Notes under the pieces: model-generated | Databases searched by the model: none | Told to the model about the DNA's origin: nothing | What the model saw: only the letters and a program-made list of their open reading frames with translations | NCBI RefSeq assembly: GCF_002251245.1 | Contig: NZ_NPJG01000082.1 | Coordinates: 1-64,000 of the forward strand | Length of the DNA: 64,000 nt | Direction of reading: 5' to 3' | From: Prevotella sp. P5-92 | GTDB lineage: Bacteria > Bacteroidota > Bacteroidia > Bacteroidales > Bacteroidaceae | Made by a program: the position numbers and the translations under genes | Part shown: positions 62,786 to 64,000 of the stretch, one piece after another | Numbering within the stretch: the first letter of the stretch is position 1 | How the letters are laid out: every line of letters starts with the position of its first letter

Positions 62786-64000
62786 ATGAAGTACGGATTA
62801 GTAACTGTAGCGGCAGCCATACCACGAGTGAGGGTGGCTGACACATCTTACAACGAACAGGCCATCGAGGAACAGATAGCCGCCGCCGAGCAACGTGGAG
62901 TGGATATCATCGTCTTCCCCGAACTCTCCATCACGGGATACTCATGCCAAGACCTCTTCCGCTCCGAACTGCTTCTCGAACGCGCCGAGGAAGCCATCGT
63001 CCATCTGCTCGACTTCACACGCAAGCTCGACATCATCTCCATCGTGGGCATGCCAGTCGTGGTGGGCAACACGCTGCTCAACTGCGCCGTGGTTATACAG
63101 CAAGGCTCCATACTCGGCATTGTGCCAAAGACATTTCTGCCCAACTACGGCGAGTTCTACGAGAAACGCTGGTTCGCCTCGTCTCTCGATACCCGTCAGC
63201 AACAGATATACATAGCAGGAAGCCCCGTCACCATATCGCCCTCGCCTACGGTGTTCGTCACCGCCGACGACGTGAAGTTCGCCATCGAGATATGCGAGGA
63301 CCTCTGGTCTCCCCTTCCGCCCAGCGATAACCTCGCCCTCGCCGGCGCCGACATCATCTTCAACCTCTCAGCCAGCGACGAGCTCATAGGCAAGCACGAC
63401 TACCTGCGTCAGCTCGTCTCGCAGCAGAGCGCACGCACCATATCGGCTTATGTCTATTCAAGCTGCGGATATGGTGAGAGCACACAGGACGTTGTGTATG
63501 GAGGCAATGCCATCATAGCCGAAAACGGACATGTACTCGCCGAGGCGTCGCGCTTCTCGCTCGAACCGCAACTCACCATCACACAGATAGACATTGAGCG
63601 CCTGCGCAGCGAACGACGTCTCAACACCACCTTCTCCATAGCACAGCGCAAGGCTAATGCCGACTTCATCGACGCTAAGCCAACGGCGATGCGCGACTTC
63701 GTGCTCACACGACAGTTCGACCCCACCCCGTTCATTCCCAAAGGCGACGACATGAAACGCTCGTGCGAGGAGATACTCAACATACAGACCTTAGGCCTCG
63801 CCCGACGTCTCGACCACACCCACTGCAAGAATGTCGTCGTGGGCATCAGCGGCGGACTCGACTCCACACTCGCCCTCCTCGTGTGCGTCAGGGCGTTCGA
63901 CTATCTCGGTTTCGACCGTAAGGGCATACACGGCATCACCATGCCTGGCTTCGGCACCACCAACCGAACCCACGGCAACGCCGTCAACCTCATGAAGTCG
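62786..64000 (+). CDS. nadE: Glutamine-dependent NAD+ synthase, 3' part beyond the window
   Basis: The first 405 residues of an enzyme usually about 640-680 residues long. The N-terminal glutaminase (nitrilase fold) shows its catalytic Glu in VFPELSITGYSCQD, Lys in VPKTFLPNYGEFYEKRWF and Cys in FAIEICEDLWSP. The synthetase domain opens with the ATP loop VVVGISGGLDSTLALLV near residue 355. It amidates nicotinate adenine dinucleotide to NAD using glutamine-derived ammonia. The gene runs off the right edge, open to the last base. It begins 12 bases after the Smr gene. Confidence 0.95.
   Translation, partial: MKYGLVTVAAAIPRVRVADTSYNEQAIEEQIAAAEQRGVDIIVFPELSITGYSCQDLFRSELLLERAEEAIVHLLDFTRKLDIISIVGMPVVVGNTLLNCAVVIQQGSILGIVPKTFLPNYGEFYEKRWFASSLDTRQQQIYIAGSPVTISPSPTVFVTADDVKFAIEICEDLWSPLPPSDNLALAGADIIFNLSASDELIGKHDYLRQLVSQQSARTISAYVYSSCGYGESTQDVVYGGNAIIAENGHVLAEASRFSLEPQLTITQIDIERLRSERRLNTTFSIAQRKANADFIDAKPTAMRDFVLTRQFDPTPFIPKGDDMKRSCEEILNIQTLGLARRLDHTHCKNVVVGISGGLDSTLALLVCVRAFDYLGFDRKGIHGITMPGFGTTNRTHGNAVNLMKS

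Noticed and set aside
1..64000. CRISPR array, Cas genes, reverse transcriptase or integrase
   Set aside because: No spaced direct repeats of CRISPR type and no translated product with the relevant motifs were seen on either strand.

Overview
The window is a Bacteroidota chromosome segment, most likely Bacteroidales and probably a Prevotella-like organism. This rests on several signs: many promoters of the Bacteroidetes form (TTG or TTTG, 19-21 bp, TAnnTTTG); a short (290-residue) primary sigma factor; DUF5686, TIGR02757 and fimbrillin-like lipoproteins with acidic residues after the lipid-bearing Cys; and a complete aerotolerance (Bat) operon. Most of the window is ordinary chromosome with tight operons. 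The accessory-looking part is the first ~7 kb.

1-7066 (accessory). An HU-like DNA-binding gene and a 40-residue 'smalltalk' microprotein share a promoter and a terminator. Next come the tail of a broken TPR gene and a large surface lipoprotein. A strong promoter with a long folded leader then drives a 43-residue microprotein and two paralogous fimbrillin-like lipoproteins. The first paralog carries an extra C-terminal FISUMP/C-type-lectin-like domain. Its last ~175 coding bases jump to 52-62% GC inside an otherwise AT-rich gene, and end in a motif typical of diversity-generating retroelement (DGR) targets. No reverse transcriptase or template repeat was seen in the window. Downstream are a truncated IS transposase start, a small coiled-coil ORF, a palindrome that also occurs near position 950, and a promoter that may make a small RNA.

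7067-13714 (minus strand). Three nucleotide-sugar genes (3,4-ketoisomerase, acyltransferase-like, aminotransferase) follow an AAA ATPase, purT, rfbB and a Crp-like regulator. Together they suggest synthesis of a dTDP-3-amino-3,6-dideoxyhexose for a surface glycan.

13797-23356 is housekeeping: lepA, a small lipoprotein, yebC-like, pheT, a small conserved protein, a phosphoglycolate-phosphatase-like gene and a DPE2-like malQ. 23518-38141 (plus strand) holds clpC, a 5'-nucleotidase, nudC, tRNA-Val and tRNA-Tyr, rpoD, a DUF5686 protein and an AddA/AddB-like helicase-nuclease pair. 38191-42460 has a glycosyltransferase/acyltransferase pair and a TonB-dependent receptor.

42549-51075 (minus strand) has an unusual GHMP-kinase/nucleotidyltransferase fusion, then a compact run of queC, ridA, mntP, TIGR02757, an MFS transporter, panB and a HAD phosphatase, and finally an orphan response regulator overlapping a membrane protein. 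51305-64000 (plus strand) is the Bat operon (MoxR, DUF58, BatX-like, BatA, a BatB-BatC fusion, a BatD-BatE fusion), followed by PAP2, queA, an Smr-domain protein and the start of nadE, which runs off the window. No CRISPR array, rRNA, integrase or intact IS was seen.
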